Counted from the first letter of the stretch, positions 51,901 to 63,733 are shown. The stretch is DNA of 64,000 bases from Enoplolaimus lenunculus (GCA_030248215.1 JASANG010001656.1:62001-126000), one strand, 5' to 3'. The notes: generated from the sequence alone by a model not told the origin. Numbers and translations are program-made.

Positions 51901-54900
51901 ATCCAAATATCAAAATTGTTTGATATTTTGTAGTTTACGGCGGTACTAACTACACTTGTTTCGCACCTACTGAGAGTACCAAAATGGAAATTGTATACTT
52001 TGAAAGCCGTCTAAAGTAATTAATTCATATGTATAAATAGCCTTGGAAGTCGAATTAATTTGTTATCATTGGTTGGATTGAAAATAGATACGTAATGTTT
52101 GATATTTATTGCAGTCGTCTACAAAGTATTTATATCGTTCCATGGCAAGATTCAGAATAAAAACGTTATTACTTTGCAATACAAGTTGTTTGTGAAAGTT
52201 GCATTGGCAGGCTTTACTGTTTGTTATTGTCTTAAGCCTAAAGCCCCATACACACGTGTAAGTTTTTGCAGCGAGAACTTGCAGCTGCAAATTGCACGCA
52301 GAACTTGCATTGTTTTCATCAGTCAATGAGAAAGCTGTTGTAATAAATTCAATGAGCTCGCATGGTTATCCACACATGTGAACTAAATTCCTAACTATGA
52401 TTTTGTATGAATTATTTGCAGCTGGAAGTTTATCGAATAGGATTTTGAACAAAACTTGCAAGTTCAATTTGCAGCTGCATGTTCTGTCAACAAAAACGTG
52501 CACGTGTGAATAGGCTTTAGCAACATTTTCTTATCCAGACATTAGTGATGGAGGAGGGACGTTGAGTGAAAGAAGGTAAACAAGTATCCATTTCCAATAT
52601 ACCGGAACCAAACAACTAATATAAAACGGAGTTTTACGAGCCTAAATAAAGCTAGTGTAGACTCTACATACGGTGAAACCACATAAAAATCAGAATAATT
52701 CACTAATCAATTCCTAAAAATACCACTATAAAACCAGCAGATAGGTTCTGTAACAATGACCTGTATTCTCAAATGTCTATAACAACTATTTTCACTTAGT
52801 AATATGCTTTCAAACTCACTAACTATTGCAGTTGCTGAACTCAAAATTGGTACAGCAGTAAAGCAAATTATATGCGAAGAACGTGCTGAATGTTGAGCCT
52901 CAGAATTGACCGGTTCGAAAGTAACAAGACCTGTTACCAACTGGTGATAGGTTGTATACATATTTAAGAATACGGGCTTATATTTCAATTAAAAAAATCG
53001 AAGCAAATAACGATTGCATACCATTTAGAAAATCTTGGCCCGGGTATACCGCATCCAAATTTTCGTTCAAAAATTTAATCGCTTCTGCTTGACCTTGTTT
53101 AACGACAAACGCACCGTCGTTGCTTTCCAGTGATATATTTAAATTTTTATATCGGGCAAGTTTTGAACTTTCCAAATTTTGCCAGAAAAACGCTCCGTTG
53201 CTGTCGGTGACTACCCTAAAATTACAACATCAAAACCTGTCTGAGACACTGCATGCCGCCCCCCAGTCTAACCAGGTTCGTGGAACCGGAAGCACGTTTA
53301 CTTGCTCATATGAGAGAATTTAGATTGTACCTTGTGTGACGTAAATTAACCCATGGAACTTTGAGGTGCGAACCATTTTTTTCGCGAGACTATAAGTGAG
53401 TAAGCTTAAGGTTTAGACTAATTTTGCTTATTTTATTCCCTGGGATAGGTTTAGGATTATGCTTATCCTACTGTTACGCATGTCAAAGTAACATTGGCTG
53501 AAAAATGTTTCAAACACATGTGGGATAGAATATTAGCCTATCATGACCAGGATATTTTTACACTGTGCTGAATGAGTTCATTGAATTCACAATTCTGAGT
53601 TCTGAGTTTAGTCAAAAAATTAAAAAAATTAAACAAAAACAAAATTGAAAATGAAAAAAGGTTAATTTTCTAGGTTAGTGTTGGCTGTACTATTTTTGCG
53701 GATATTTGGCAATTTTTGCCGAATATTTATCCGGATATGAATGTAATTCCTGAGGATTTACCGATATCGCTCTTCTTCGATTGCAGCCGTCAATTCTTCA
53801 AGACTGTTAAACGGATCAGTCGATGTATGCCTCATCAGGGCCCCAACCAGCCCACCGTCGTAGAGAGTGCTTATCATAAGCGCTGTAAACCCGAGTGCCA
53901 GCATTGTAATGTTCCCTGAGAGTACGCTCATTGATGCCTGACCTTCAAATTGATCGAGTAAAAGTGATACTGTCGACCAGACGCTCTGTAAACGAAAAAA
54001 ATCGGTTTACTCCTGAAATTGATACTGATAGCGGTGTTCTCAAATGTGCGAAGCACCAATCACCAAGGCTCTTATTCTCAAACGAGTATAGCATCTATCA
54101 CCAGTTAGCGATAGCTTCTCAAACTAACTACAATTTCGTATACAAAAATTGGTGCAGAAGTAGGGCAAATAAAATGCGAACAAAGTGAAGAATTTCGAAC
54201 GTCTTCATGCACTGGTTTTAAAGTTACTCGACCTATCACCAACTGGTAAAAAGTGCTACACACGTTTGAGAATACAGGCACAGAGAGTAATAACTATTGG
54301 AACTTAAGGAAAAGCGATTGATGAACCTGCTAGTAGTCAGACAAGAAGCAGGGGTGGCGCTTATTCCCTCCAGAAAAGGATTCGCTCCTGCTGTAAATTT
54401 GTTACTAAATCCGCATGACTGCTGTGTAAAAACACTCAACTTAAAATACTTCAGTTGTATTTTACTAACTTTTTTAAGTATAAGTGTACTAAATATTGAG
54501 TGAATCTTTGCTTAAATAAAGTAAATAATTAAAGCTACTGCTGTCATTTCTTGATTTATTGAGTAAATGTAAAGCTAAGAATTTTGTGTTTGCTTAAAAT
54601 TAAGTAAAACTTTGCCAAGCACCATAGTAAGTAAAACCGACACTTAATTCGGCAACAGTTTGTCTTAATTTTAAGTATATTTGTAGTGAGTGGCCCTACT
54701 GAAATTTTCTTAGACCTTCAGCAGGTTGAGTTTTGAGCTAGCTGCGAGCCGAATGATTGGCTTAGAAACATAGGGAATTTTCAGCGCTTAAATAAACTTG
54801 TTCTACGAGGTATATTTTCACGGCTGCAGATACCATTCGTTGCTTGCTCGAAAACCTGTAGCCAAATGGTGAGGTTATAAATTCTACACACATTTGAGAA

Positions 54901-57900
54901 TATGGGTCTTATGTTTAAATTATAGAAATCTACCATTCTTCGTAATTTCACCTGTAAAAGTTCCCTGGTGTACGCATGATATTGTAGAAATTACATCATA
55001 CAAATCAAGTGTTTGTGAAACCAGTGGTTTACGCTATAGCTGGAACCGTTTGCGGCTGACTCCGAAAGCGCAATGAAAACACTGTGCCTGGCATAACTTA
55101 ACAATACTAATGCGTGGTTCACGTTATAAATGGTGCAGCTGGGTCACGTTTTGTCACGTTGTGTATATTTGGTAACATTTTTTTCCGCGATGTAAACAAT
55201 ATGATATTCCAAAAGCAGCTTTCAATATCATATGATTCCCTACGTTGTCTGTCAATATTATATGATCATTTTGAAAATGTCTAGTGAGTCAGTTGCAGAA
55301 CTAGGTTTGGAATAGCGTATGACACTAACAGACATGTGCTGTTAGTATAATATAATATTACGATACAATGTAAACAAATACTTATATTATGGCGGGAAAT
55401 GTAAATTATGGCAGGAAAATTTAAAATTTGGCGGAAAATTATGTTTGGTGGGAAAAGTCAAATTTTGGCGGGAAATTCAAATCTTGTGAAAAATTCAAAT
55501 CTTGGGGCAAAAATTCAAAATTTGGCGGGAAAATTCAAATTGTGGCAGGAAAATTTAAATTTGGGCGGGAATATTCAAATTTTAGCGGATTCTGTTATGA
55601 TACATCTTAAACTACATAGTGGAATATCATATGATACTCCAAATCCGTCTTGTTGAATATCATATATATGCTACTAAATTTGGACCATCATATGATGTTA
55701 AAACAATATGTCTCAATATGTGACGTGAGTTTCGAACACTTGTATGTTGAAATAATTTGAGTACCCGTGTTTTGTATAGCAATATCGCATGATATTCGAC
55801 TTTTGTCTGTCCGTATCATATGATGGTAACAAAAATTTATGTAAACGTCGAATCAACATGTGACAAAACGTGACCCGACTGCCCCAGTTATAACGTGAAC
55901 CACGCATAACTTACACTATATTCCATTCCTTTCAGTGAGTTCAACCGCTTAAACCGTCGCATATTTGCCGACGCGATTAGAAAAATTGTCAACAAAAATA
56001 TCGCAATACCACTTAAGATCCATATCGTTGGACTGAACACCTGAAATACAACAAAAGTAAACATTGGTACTAATACCATTCTGCGTAATCATACTGGCCC
56101 ATGTAAAGATCAGATGAGGAATGTTTTTCAATGGGACTGCAATAGAGTAAGCTCAAGCTTTAGACTATTTTGTTGCGTTGGTTTGTTGTTCTGTGGGTCT
56201 GTAATATAGTAAGCTTAAACATTTGACTATTTCGCCGCTGTACTGAACCAAAATTTAAGCGGGATTCACATTATAACCGGGGCAGGCGGGACACGGTTTG
56301 TCCCATGTTGATTCGACGTCAACGTTAAAATTCGGGCTCTTACATTGGGTCAACAGACAAAACTCGAATGCCATGACATTAGTTTACAAAGCACCGCTCT
56401 CAAATGATCAATGTGTACAAGGAACGGTATGTCATGTGACACTGTGGGCCATTTATGCGAATATCATAAGATATTCCAAAATACAAAAATAAGCACGGCG
56501 CCACTTCAGCGCCCCTGCCACAGCCCTACGCATCACAAACCAATATTTTATACAGTCACATAAAAAGTAACCCTTGCAGATGCTTACTTTAACTGTTCTA
56601 CGACGCCATCCACACAGTAGCGTCCGCAAAAAATTAAGTTTTAAAGGTCACCGAATAATTTTTGGACGCCCCTATAATTGCAAGTCAAGATTGTTTCCTT
56701 ATAGACCGTGGCAATTTGGAACGGTGAGGCACCAGCCAAATTTGTGCGATCATGGCCTCCCAATGTCCCCCCGTGGGGACCAGGCCTGTAGCCAGCCCGC
56801 CTTGCTAGGGGGGCTAAACACTTTTCAGGAGGGGCATTCAAGGGTTTTCAATGAGATACAAGCAAGGTTAAAAACTTTCTGGGAGGGACAAAAATTTTTC
56901 CAGGGGTGGGCTGAGCCCCCCTGCCCCCCTCCCCTTGGCTCCGGGCCCGGTGGGGACGCCCGTACATCCATGCGTACCGAATAAAGCAACGACGCCGCTC
57001 CTAAATCCATTCCTGTTTGCAACTGTTGCAAGACGAATCCTTGACGAAAATACTGATACGGTATTGGATTCGCAAATTCAAAATGTTGTCTACGAAATTC
57101 GGTCATTTTGTACCAAACCGCCGGAAAATCATACTCTTCACGCATGACTTCGCCTAAAATTCCCGAAGTCGGCGTTTGACCCCAGTCCGACGGTGATCCC
57201 AACGGTATGAGTTCGTACGATACGTTCAACCAATGAAGCAGATAGAATGCGATTTCAAAATCGATTCCTGAAACTCGAATGGATCATTTGGACCAGAATA
57301 GCTGTTTGGAGCACGACATATATATTTTCTAAGATTAAAACATGACAAAATAGGTAATGAATATTGTAAATTAATCTACTTCATCGAATGAAATATGTTC
57401 GATTATTGACTCGTCGCAAAGATGACTTTTTGATTTTAGGTATTTCTTGTCTAACCTGGAATACAGGTCGTGTTCTCGACGGTTTCGTATTTTATTTTAA
57501 CTAGTTACTTAGCGTGGCGTTGATGTCGTGGTCCAATTGCTCTCTGTTTAATTATTAAGCTTAATCTGTGATCCGTTGAAGCATGAAAAGAAAAATTAAA
57601 CTTGAAAAATTAACGGTGGTGCTATATATACTTTTGATGACATCCGCTTCCATCCGTCATCGTCCGGCGCCGTCAGTCCCCGTTCGTTGCCGTCCGAATA
57701 ATGACGGACAGTGACGCACGACACCGGAACAGTGACGTACGCTAACGACCTGCGACGGTCCGCGCCACCCCACAAGTATAGCACCACCCTAATATCGTCA
57801 CACCGGCATGAATCTAACCTGGATAGGGACATTTTTCTTGATCCCATTCCGTTACGGTGGTAATACACGGATTGACATACGGTGCATACGCAGGAACACC

Positions 57901-57934
57901 AACGCGAATTGGGCGATCGGGAATCGGAATTCCG
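48981..57934 (-). CDS. Divergent ionotropic glutamate receptor D (7 exons visible)
   Basis: Exons on the minus strand: 57934-57819 (VGVPAYAPYVNPCITT), 57267-56978 (S1 with TEFR arginine), 56040-55915 (M1, VFSPTIWILSGIAIFLLT), 53985-53762 (pore loop LLLDQFEG and M3 with LYDGGLVGALM), 53215-53022 (S2, DSNGAFFWQ), 51202-51033 (FIADETSP, S2 end) and 49283-48981 (M4, FFGLFGLCSLLAGLSLFAF, stop). About 474 residues; the cytoplasmic tail is about 30 residues longer than in B and C. Exons 1-4 and 6 match the paralogues in length and all phases agree. It has the same ligand-domain marks as B and C. The exon before the first one shown was not found within the window. A Harbinger-like MITE sits 8 bases inside the intron after the M1 exon. 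Likely a ligand-gated channel subunit; it may or may not assemble with B and C. Confidence 0.86.
49329..49582. mobile_element. Type-M1 MITE in the last intron of iGluR D
   Basis: ACTGTAAATTTCGACGAG left and CTGGAATTAGCAGTG right. Confidence 0.78.
49755..49880. other. Compositionally foreign GC-rich island
   Basis: About 125 bp of C/G-rich sequence with poly-C at 49777-49790 and CCGGCGCCGG, CGCCGACGGGGC and GGCGCCGC words, in otherwise AT-rich intron DNA of iGluR D. No frame or family recognised. Confidence 0.6.
50792..50983. mobile_element. Type-T MITE
   Basis: GACCAATGTATAGAACAAGG left, CCCCTGGTCTTTACATGGCC right, CCTAAGCC words inside. Confidence 0.82.
51224..51505. mobile_element. Type-J MITE
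   Basis: AAGAGTGCATGCGACTATAT left and TTGTTGCACACTCTTG right; starts 22 bases upstream of an iGluR D exon in its intron. Confidence 0.65.
51624..51850. mobile_element. Type-P MITE, right end lost
   Basis: AAGCCCTATTCACACGTGCA left and AACTTGCGACTTGCATGTGC inside. Confidence 0.6.
52236..52519. mobile_element. Type-P MITE
   Basis: TAAAGCCCCATACACACGTG left and CACGTGTGAATAGGCTTTA right; TTTGCAGCGAGAACTTGCAG inside. Confidence 0.8.
52758..52977. mobile_element. Type-F MITE
   Basis: GACCTGTATTCTCAAATGTC left and GTATACATATTTAAGAATACGGG-like right; intron of iGluR D. Confidence 0.75.
53349..53498. mobile_element. Degenerate type-T MITE
   Basis: AACCCATGGAACTTTGAGG left, GTCAAAGTAACATTGGC right; the core has lost most TTAGGC words. 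Confidence 0.6.
54066..54279. mobile_element. Type-F MITE
   Basis: GGCTCTTATTCTCAAACGAG left, GCTACACACGTTTGAGAATA right. Confidence 0.72.
55111..55906. mobile_element. 796-bp PIF/Harbinger-like MITE with TAA TSD
   Basis: TGCGTGGTTCACGTTATAA left and its inverse right, TAA duplicated exactly. Many ATATCATATGAT palindromes and a minisatellite (55385-55585) inside. It lies 8 bases from the M1 exon donor of iGluR D. Confidence 0.92.
55385..55585. repeat. About 21-bp minisatellite inside the Harbinger-like MITE
   Basis: Roughly nine diverged copies of GGCGGGAAAATTCAAATTT. Confidence 0.8.
56095..56245. mobile_element. Type-T MITE, right end lost
   Basis: GGCCCATGTAAAGATCAGAT left and GTAAGCTCAAGCTTTAGAC inside; the core lacks TTAGGC. 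Confidence 0.65.
56257..56490. mobile_element. Harbinger-like MITE fragment
   Basis: GCGGGATTCACATTATAACC left end. The body matches 12040-12250 in reverse. Confidence 0.6.
56785..56952. mobile_element. Type-G GC-rich short MITE
   Basis: GGCCTGTAGCCAGCCCGCC left, CTTGGCTCCGGGCCCG right. It ends about 25 bases inside the intron next to an iGluR D exon. Confidence 0.75.
57615..57789. mobile_element. Type-L short MITE (GGTGGTGCTATATATACTT)
   Basis: GGTGGTGCTATATATACTT left, AAGTATAGCACCACCC right. The interior is dense in CCGTC and GACGG words. Confidence 0.75.
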
Positions 57935-58028
57935 CTAAAAATCAAAAACTACAGTAAACCATATGAATTCAGAGCTGATTTCTTAAGATGTTGTTGTCCA
58001 AGTATACCTCAAAAATAGGCTAAAAAGC

Positions 58029-58252
58029 TGTATCAAGAATGCATAATACAAGAGTGTGCAACTCTTAGGGCTCCGCATGGTAGCAAGTTTGACATCGCAT
58101 ACATAAAGTGCCATGGATCGCACCGGTTGTACCCTCCTCTAAATAAAAGGTGGATAGGGCAAAAACGCAACGCGTGCCGGGTACGTTCTTTTCTATACAG
58201 AATGTACTCAATTGCATACTTTTGTTGAAGTATGCATCATCCACTCTTGGTT
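58029..58252. mobile_element. Type-J MITE
   Basis: CAAGAATGCATAATACAAGA left and GCATCATCCACTCTTGG right; AACGCAACGCGTGCCGGGTA inside. Confidence 0.75.
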
Positions 58253-58980
58253 ATAAGAAGCAAAAAAATTCTAGTTATATTTAAGTGAACCGGTATAAGT
58301 AGCATTTTTTCCCGGCCATATCGTGATTATTCCAACGGAAAATTTGGAATCCTTTGTAAAATTAAGACTGAATGCGAGGTGAAAGCCAACTTTCTAAATT
58401 AGGTAAAATTTAAAAAAAATAGGTTTGTTTGTCTTTATTGTGAGGACATGGTAACTTTAGCAATTTTTCATTATATCCTGAATATATATATACATGGTAG
58501 AAGATTTTGGGCATAGAATGGCATATAAACGCATCCATTGATATGATATTTTAAATAAATTCGTTCGTGATGACATGACATAAAAATAAATTTTAAGGCA
58601 TAATTCAAATTGTTAATAAAAACCAGTTCATATTGAAATTTTGACAATTTTTGATTTGACATTGTTTTTTATCCTGGTTCGAAAGTTACCAGACCTATCG
58701 CTGATTTGTGATCAATACCGCACATTGTTTACGCAGCGATATCTGGTTAAAACGTTTGGTACTTTATAGTCACACCGCAAGACTCGATGGCCCCAAAAAG
58801 GTTTCAAAATGAAAAATTTGTTTTTTATTTTAGATCGAAATTAAGGTTACGTTGTTACTAAATTATCATTTTGTAATATTTTTTCTGTCGGGATTTTAGA
58901 AATTTTTCGTTTGTGTTACACAAGAAACTACCTTTACATTTTTTTCCAGAACACAACTTTTATGTTCAAAAATCATATCT
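58253..58980. other. Non-coding stretch, nothing recognised
   Basis: AT-rich DNA expected to contain the 5' exon(s) of iGluR D, but none can be supported. Confidence 0.4.
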
Positions 58981-59345
58981 ACGCACCTTGGCTTAGATAT
59001 TGGCTTTATATGTACGGTTAAGTTTCGGTTTAGGCTTAGGAATATGCGTTTACTACTGTTACGACCCTGTTACACTGTAATTTTCAGTGAGTTGATTTTA
59101 ACTCAAAATGAGTTGAATCCACTCAGTCTGAGTTAGGACTACCAGAACTCAGAATTTTGAGTTGATTCAATTCATTCTGAGTTTATAGAGCAACTTCCCC
59201 GGAGTCAACTCAACTCACAGTGATAATCAAATCAACTCAGAGTGAGTTAAAGTTTACTGTTATTAACTCAGAAATAAACTTTCCGTCTGAGTTGATTAAT
59301 TAACTCATTGGAATTTACAGTGTATCCACATTGGTCACTTTGAGA
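58981..59345. mobile_element. Degenerate type-T MITE interrupted by an M1 MITE
   Basis: GGCTTAGGAATATGCG...TACTGTTACGACCCTGT, then the M1 insert, then ATCCACATTGG. Confidence 0.6.
59073..59322. mobile_element. Type-M1 mariner-like MITE with TA TSD
   Basis: CACTGTAATTTTCAGTGAG left and TTGGAATTTACAGTG right, TA on both sides. Confidence 0.92.
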
Positions 59346-59718
59346 AAAATTAATTCAAAAAGCTACGAAATGGAACTATTTTGTCGTCAGTGCTGGCTTG
59401 TGTAAGTCGTCGAGAAGACCAAACTTATCTAAACCAACACTTACTGAATCAGCCTCATTTCAAAAGAACGTCCAAGCAAACTGTGAGTTATTTAACCGCA
59501 AACATTAATTAAATAATTTGGAAAACCTATATTAATAACCTAAAAACAGTATTGGATGCACTGGCGGATCCGACGAGGTGAACCAAGACCTAGTTGATCC
59601 ACCAGGAAAAACCGGGAGGAAAACCAAAGTTTTGCATTACGATTTAGTACTAAAATTGCGTTTGGCTTCTCGACCGCTTTGTTCGCGAGATTTTTTCACT
59701 GTAATGGTCTGATATTTT

Positions 59719-59795
59719 TAGGCTTAGGCTTAAGCTTAATAGGCATAGGAATATGCTTATAATACTGTTCCGCCCTTGTTGTTTACATTGGACAA
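59719..59795. mobile_element. Type-T MITE, left end lost
   Basis: TTAGGCTTAGGCTTAAGC then CTGTTCCGCCCTTGTTGTTT and ACATTGG. Confidence 0.65.
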
Positions 59796-59924
59796 ACCAT
59801 CCACATCAGCAATTTCCGCATCGACCCCTGATTGGATGAAAAATATGTAACTCGTTCAGCCTATTTTAATGCAGTGCAAAATCTTCACAAGACGGCACGA
59901 ACATTAAGTTCTCATAGTCCAACC

Positions 59925-60175
59925 TGTCCATGTATAGAACAGGGCCGGAACAGTAGTATAAACATATTCCTAAGCCTAAGCCTAAGCCTTAGGCTAAGCC
60001 TAAGCAAATGGATGAGCCTATTCCTAAGCCTAAGCCTAAGCCTAAGCATATGGATGAGCCTATTCCTAAGCCTAAAATTAAGTCTTAGCCTAAGCAAAAA
60101 AATTAGTCTAAAGCTTAAACTGACTCTATTATATCCCCTCCGGAAAACGATCCGGCCTTGTTCTATCCATGATCC
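59925..60175. mobile_element. Type-T MITE, exact 8-bp TSD
   Basis: TGTCCATGTATAGAACAGGG left, CCTTGTTCTATCCATGATCC right, GTCCAACC duplicated exactly; three CCTAAGCC modules inside. Confidence 0.94.
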
Positions 60176-60681
60176 GTCCAACCAATGATGATGGTACAAC
60201 ACTTTCTACCTGAGCTAATCGCCTAAGATACCGCATCGCACCGGAGGGCGAGAGCCGGACGGCGCTAAACGACATTAATATTTTTTTAAAAAATATATAA
60301 AACACAGCCTTCAGTTGTGTTTTAAATAAAGTTCCATGGATTGTTGCAGAATGCCAGCAACCGCAACAATTATTACAGAATCGGGGTTGGAAGGATAAAC
60401 AGCTTAACCACGCTGAAATGATGTTTTTGATGCCGGCTTCATGCAACGAGATATCATTGGTGCATTATTTTGTAACCAATCAAAAACGCAACTGGTGTTA
60501 TTGCTAACTGGTGATAGGTGCTATACACATTTGAGAACAATAACAGGTGTGATTTGACTATTTTGTCTAAAATATGGTATTCTAATTGTTATAGGGGTCG
60601 ATCGGAACAAACTAATGTAAAAGATTAAGAGATTGAAAACAGTAAATAATCCATAACGCATTTAGGCATACTGAAACAACT

Positions 60682-60850
60682 GGCCATTACAAGATCAGTG
60701 GGTGGAACGTTTTTGTGCCGGACTGAAAGAGAGTAAGTTTAAGCTTTAGACTATTTTTTGCTTAGGCTTAGTATAAGCGCTTTTTTACCCTTAAACTTAG
60801 GCTTAGGAATATGCTCATACTGCTTTTACGGCCCTATTGTATACAATGGT
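60682..60850. mobile_element. Type-T MITE
   Basis: GGCCATTACAAGATCAGTGG left and GGCCCTATTGTATACAATGG right. Confidence 0.75.
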
Positions 60851-61424
60851 TCAACAAATAATAGCCAAAATTAATCGAACGCTTTGAGGTATTAATTAGT
60901 AAATTTGAATGGGTATGCAATTTTTACAAAGGGGTGACGCCGGGAATCCACCGGGTCAGACACTTCAACAAAATACCAAAATTGTTAAACCATAAGGGAA
61001 ATTGGCTCTAGTAAAACATTCAACAAACAGGCTTTAGACCCAGGCTTAGGCTTCGAAAAAAAAAAGGTTAACAAAGCCTATGCATTCGCCATAAGCGTTT
61101 TTCTAATGTCTAAAAAATTTTCCTTGTTATTACCCTTTATGTTGATGCTTGACCCCACCGGTACCATTTGGAATCAAATTCCAAACATACTTTCTGCATT
61201 GTCCACATAAAAGGCTAAAAACAATAGATGAGTCGATCAGATTGCATTATTACTATTATTATTATTATACAAAATCAAATACAATGACATATAATCTTAG
61301 TGATTATTACAGATTTAGCAATGAATATTTGCTAGCGTACCACATATTATTCTTGCTAGTGGCTTACAATAAGGTCCTTAAGTGTTTAGAACAAAAAGAG
61401 TGAGAAATGCACTTAATTAAATAT

Positions 61425-61745
61425 CAAGAGTGAATAATGTTTACATTGCAGAACAGTTTATGCAACTGGGTACATTCTGTGTACAAAAGAATTTATTCAG
61501 CACGCGTTGCGTTTTTGAGTTATTAAACAGTGGAGTCAAGTTTGTTTAAATTTAAGAACATCAACGATAATGACGCTTGTAAATGATTAGCTTTCAGAGC
61601 AATTTATGGGTTTTTTTTCAAAAACGAGGGGTATACTTGTATGACAACCCTCCCCCCCAAACAAGTAGGGAACTGGAGCCAAAACGCAACGTGCGCTGGT
61701 ACATTTTGTGTGACGAGAAATTAGGTAAATTGCATACACCCTTGC
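61425..61745. mobile_element. Type-J MITE
   Basis: TCAAGAGTGAATAATG left, AACGCAACGTGCGCTGGTAC inside, TTGCATACACCCTTG right. Confidence 0.65.
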
Positions 61746-62045
61746 CCAAAGAGCCATTATGGATACTTGATTAAATCAATTCGTACATTTATGTGGAAAA
61801 ACACTAAAACATGAAAATATCTATTATTCAAACCAATCTGGCCCAGGACAAAGTACTTAATGAAAAACCATTAATATTAATTTGCAAAGCATTTTACCAT
61901 ATTACCAATTAGCGTTTCACCTAATCTTGCGGCTATTTGCTCAACTGTAAGCTTAATTTCTGATAGCTATTAAAAGACAATTGCTACAGTTTAGCAGGTA
62001 ACTTGTTTCTATGTAATTCGAAAATGATAAATAGAGAAACTAAGG

Positions 62046-62208
62046 GCAGGCTCGTAGCCAGCTCACCTTCCTATGGTGGACTAAACATTTTTCAGGGGGC
62101 ATAGAAGGGTTTTCGATGACTTGCAAGCAAAGCTGGCAATTTTTAGGCGGGCGACATTCTTTCGACGGGGGTTGAATCCTTCTGGTTTCTCTTGGGCTAC
62201 GGGCCCGA
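62046..62208. mobile_element. Type-G GC-rich short MITE
   Basis: CAGGCTCGTAGCCAGCTCACC left, CTTGGGCTACGGGCCCG right. Confidence 0.75.
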
Positions 62209-62774
62209 CCAGGAGTGTATATATACATTGAGTGGCAAATTTGTTAAATGCTTAAGCCTATAGGATCCTGTGCAGTTATAAACTTAGATATTAGTAGCAA
62301 CGCATTCCAAGCTATAAATCTTGTAGACGAGGTGCAAAATGAAAAATCTATTTCACAACCCTATCAAAATTAACAGAAATTTTGATCAATGTTGTAGAAT
62401 GCAACTTTTGCACAACGCAGATATTCCATTTGAAATGTAAATTTTGATTGCGATTCGAAACGCTTCCATTACGCATGAGCTTAAATATCGCTGTCAAGTG
62501 ATAATTGACCAAAGCTAATGTGCATCTCGCTCAAGAACAAAGCATTTTGTTCAAATTTAAAATGTTCAGATATCGAAATAGAAATGAAATATTTTGCCAT
62601 ATCTGGAATTAGCAAATTTTAACTTTAGATCTATTGTACGAATGGGAATTTTACGTAAAATTAATTTTGCGTCTATTGTAGTTGACACCGGAAGAGAAGT
62701 AGCTTCAGTACTGAAAATAGTGCACATTTACAGTCAGATGTGGATGTATGCTTGTGAGACATGCTTGTCCGTTA

Positions 62775-62992
62775 TATGCACATGCAATATAGCGCAATGC
62801 ACTGTACATATGCTAGCTGACAGTATACGGACGAGATATAGTCGACAATAGAAGCAGTTGGACAGGCTGGCTACGTGGGGCAGAGGTACAGCGGTTGCCT
62901 TGGAATCCTGAGGCCGCTGGCTGAATTCCGGCTCTGAATGACCGCTTTTCCAGCTGCTTAGTGAAGACGTCTGACGTTCTGGTTCCTACGTA
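62775..62992 (+). mobile_element. tRNA-derived SINE, family 2
   Basis: CTGGCTACGTGGGGCAGAGG (A box region), GGCTGAATTCCGGCTC (B box region), CTTTTCCAGCTGCTTAGTG and GGTTCCTACG tail. An M1 MITE follows directly. Confidence 0.65.
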
Positions 62993-63247
62993 CACTCTAA
63001 ATTTCAGTGAGTTAATTTTTACTCAGAATAAGTTGAATCACTCAGTCTGAGTGAGGACTATCAGAACTCAGAATTTTGAGTTTATTCAATTCATTCTGAG
63101 TTAATTAATCAACTCACCCAGAGTCAACTCAACTCAGAGTGAGAATTAACTCAACTGAGACGGAGTTAATGTTTACTGATATTAATTCAGAAATAACCAG
63201 CTCGCAAGCTGAATTGATTATTAATCAACTCATTGGAGTTCACAGTG
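62993..63247. mobile_element. Type-M1 mariner-like MITE with TA TSD
   Basis: CACTCTAAATTTCAGTGAG left, TTGGAGTTCACAGTG right, TA on both sides; inserted at the end of a SINE. Confidence 0.9.
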
Positions 63248-63249
63248 TA

Positions 63250-63733
63250 GACTGACAAACAACCTGAAATTTTTAACGAATGCGATTTGGTGGAAAACGC
63301 ATATTTGAACACTCCCTGCTTTAAAGGTGTAAGCATTTACTTAAAACACACGGATTGTGTATTATTTCGCGTGAAAAGCAGTTTGCGTTTAGTTGCTCAT
63401 AGTATACTCTATGTAAAACGGGGTTACATATGCACCCGAAAACGTTGAACAGACTGCACCTTACGTAGTAATTTTTGGCAAACTGTTACAAACAGCTTAT
63501 CTAATTTAGATAAAAATTGTCGTTACATAACAATGCTTAGTTTACTAGCATTTACCAGTTTAATTAATGTTTTGGTCAAATAAATTGTTTTGCATTCGCC
63601 TACAAACAACCTAAGCAGTTTGCATTTTAACAATGATGGATCCGGTTCCAATCCAGGTTCCACAACTGGATTTTGGTTTGTGTCAAATTTCGCTTACTTT
63701 GTTTACAAATCATAAATTGCGTACAAAACTGTT
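63250..63733. other. Non-coding stretch, nothing recognised
   Basis: Contains GTTGCTCATAGTATACTCTATG, also seen near 20770, so probably a SINE-associated flank. No gene. Confidence 0.45.

Noticed and set aside
60129-60446. 105-codon minus-strand frame
   Set aside because: It runs through a type-T MITE end and has no recognisable domain or splice signals.
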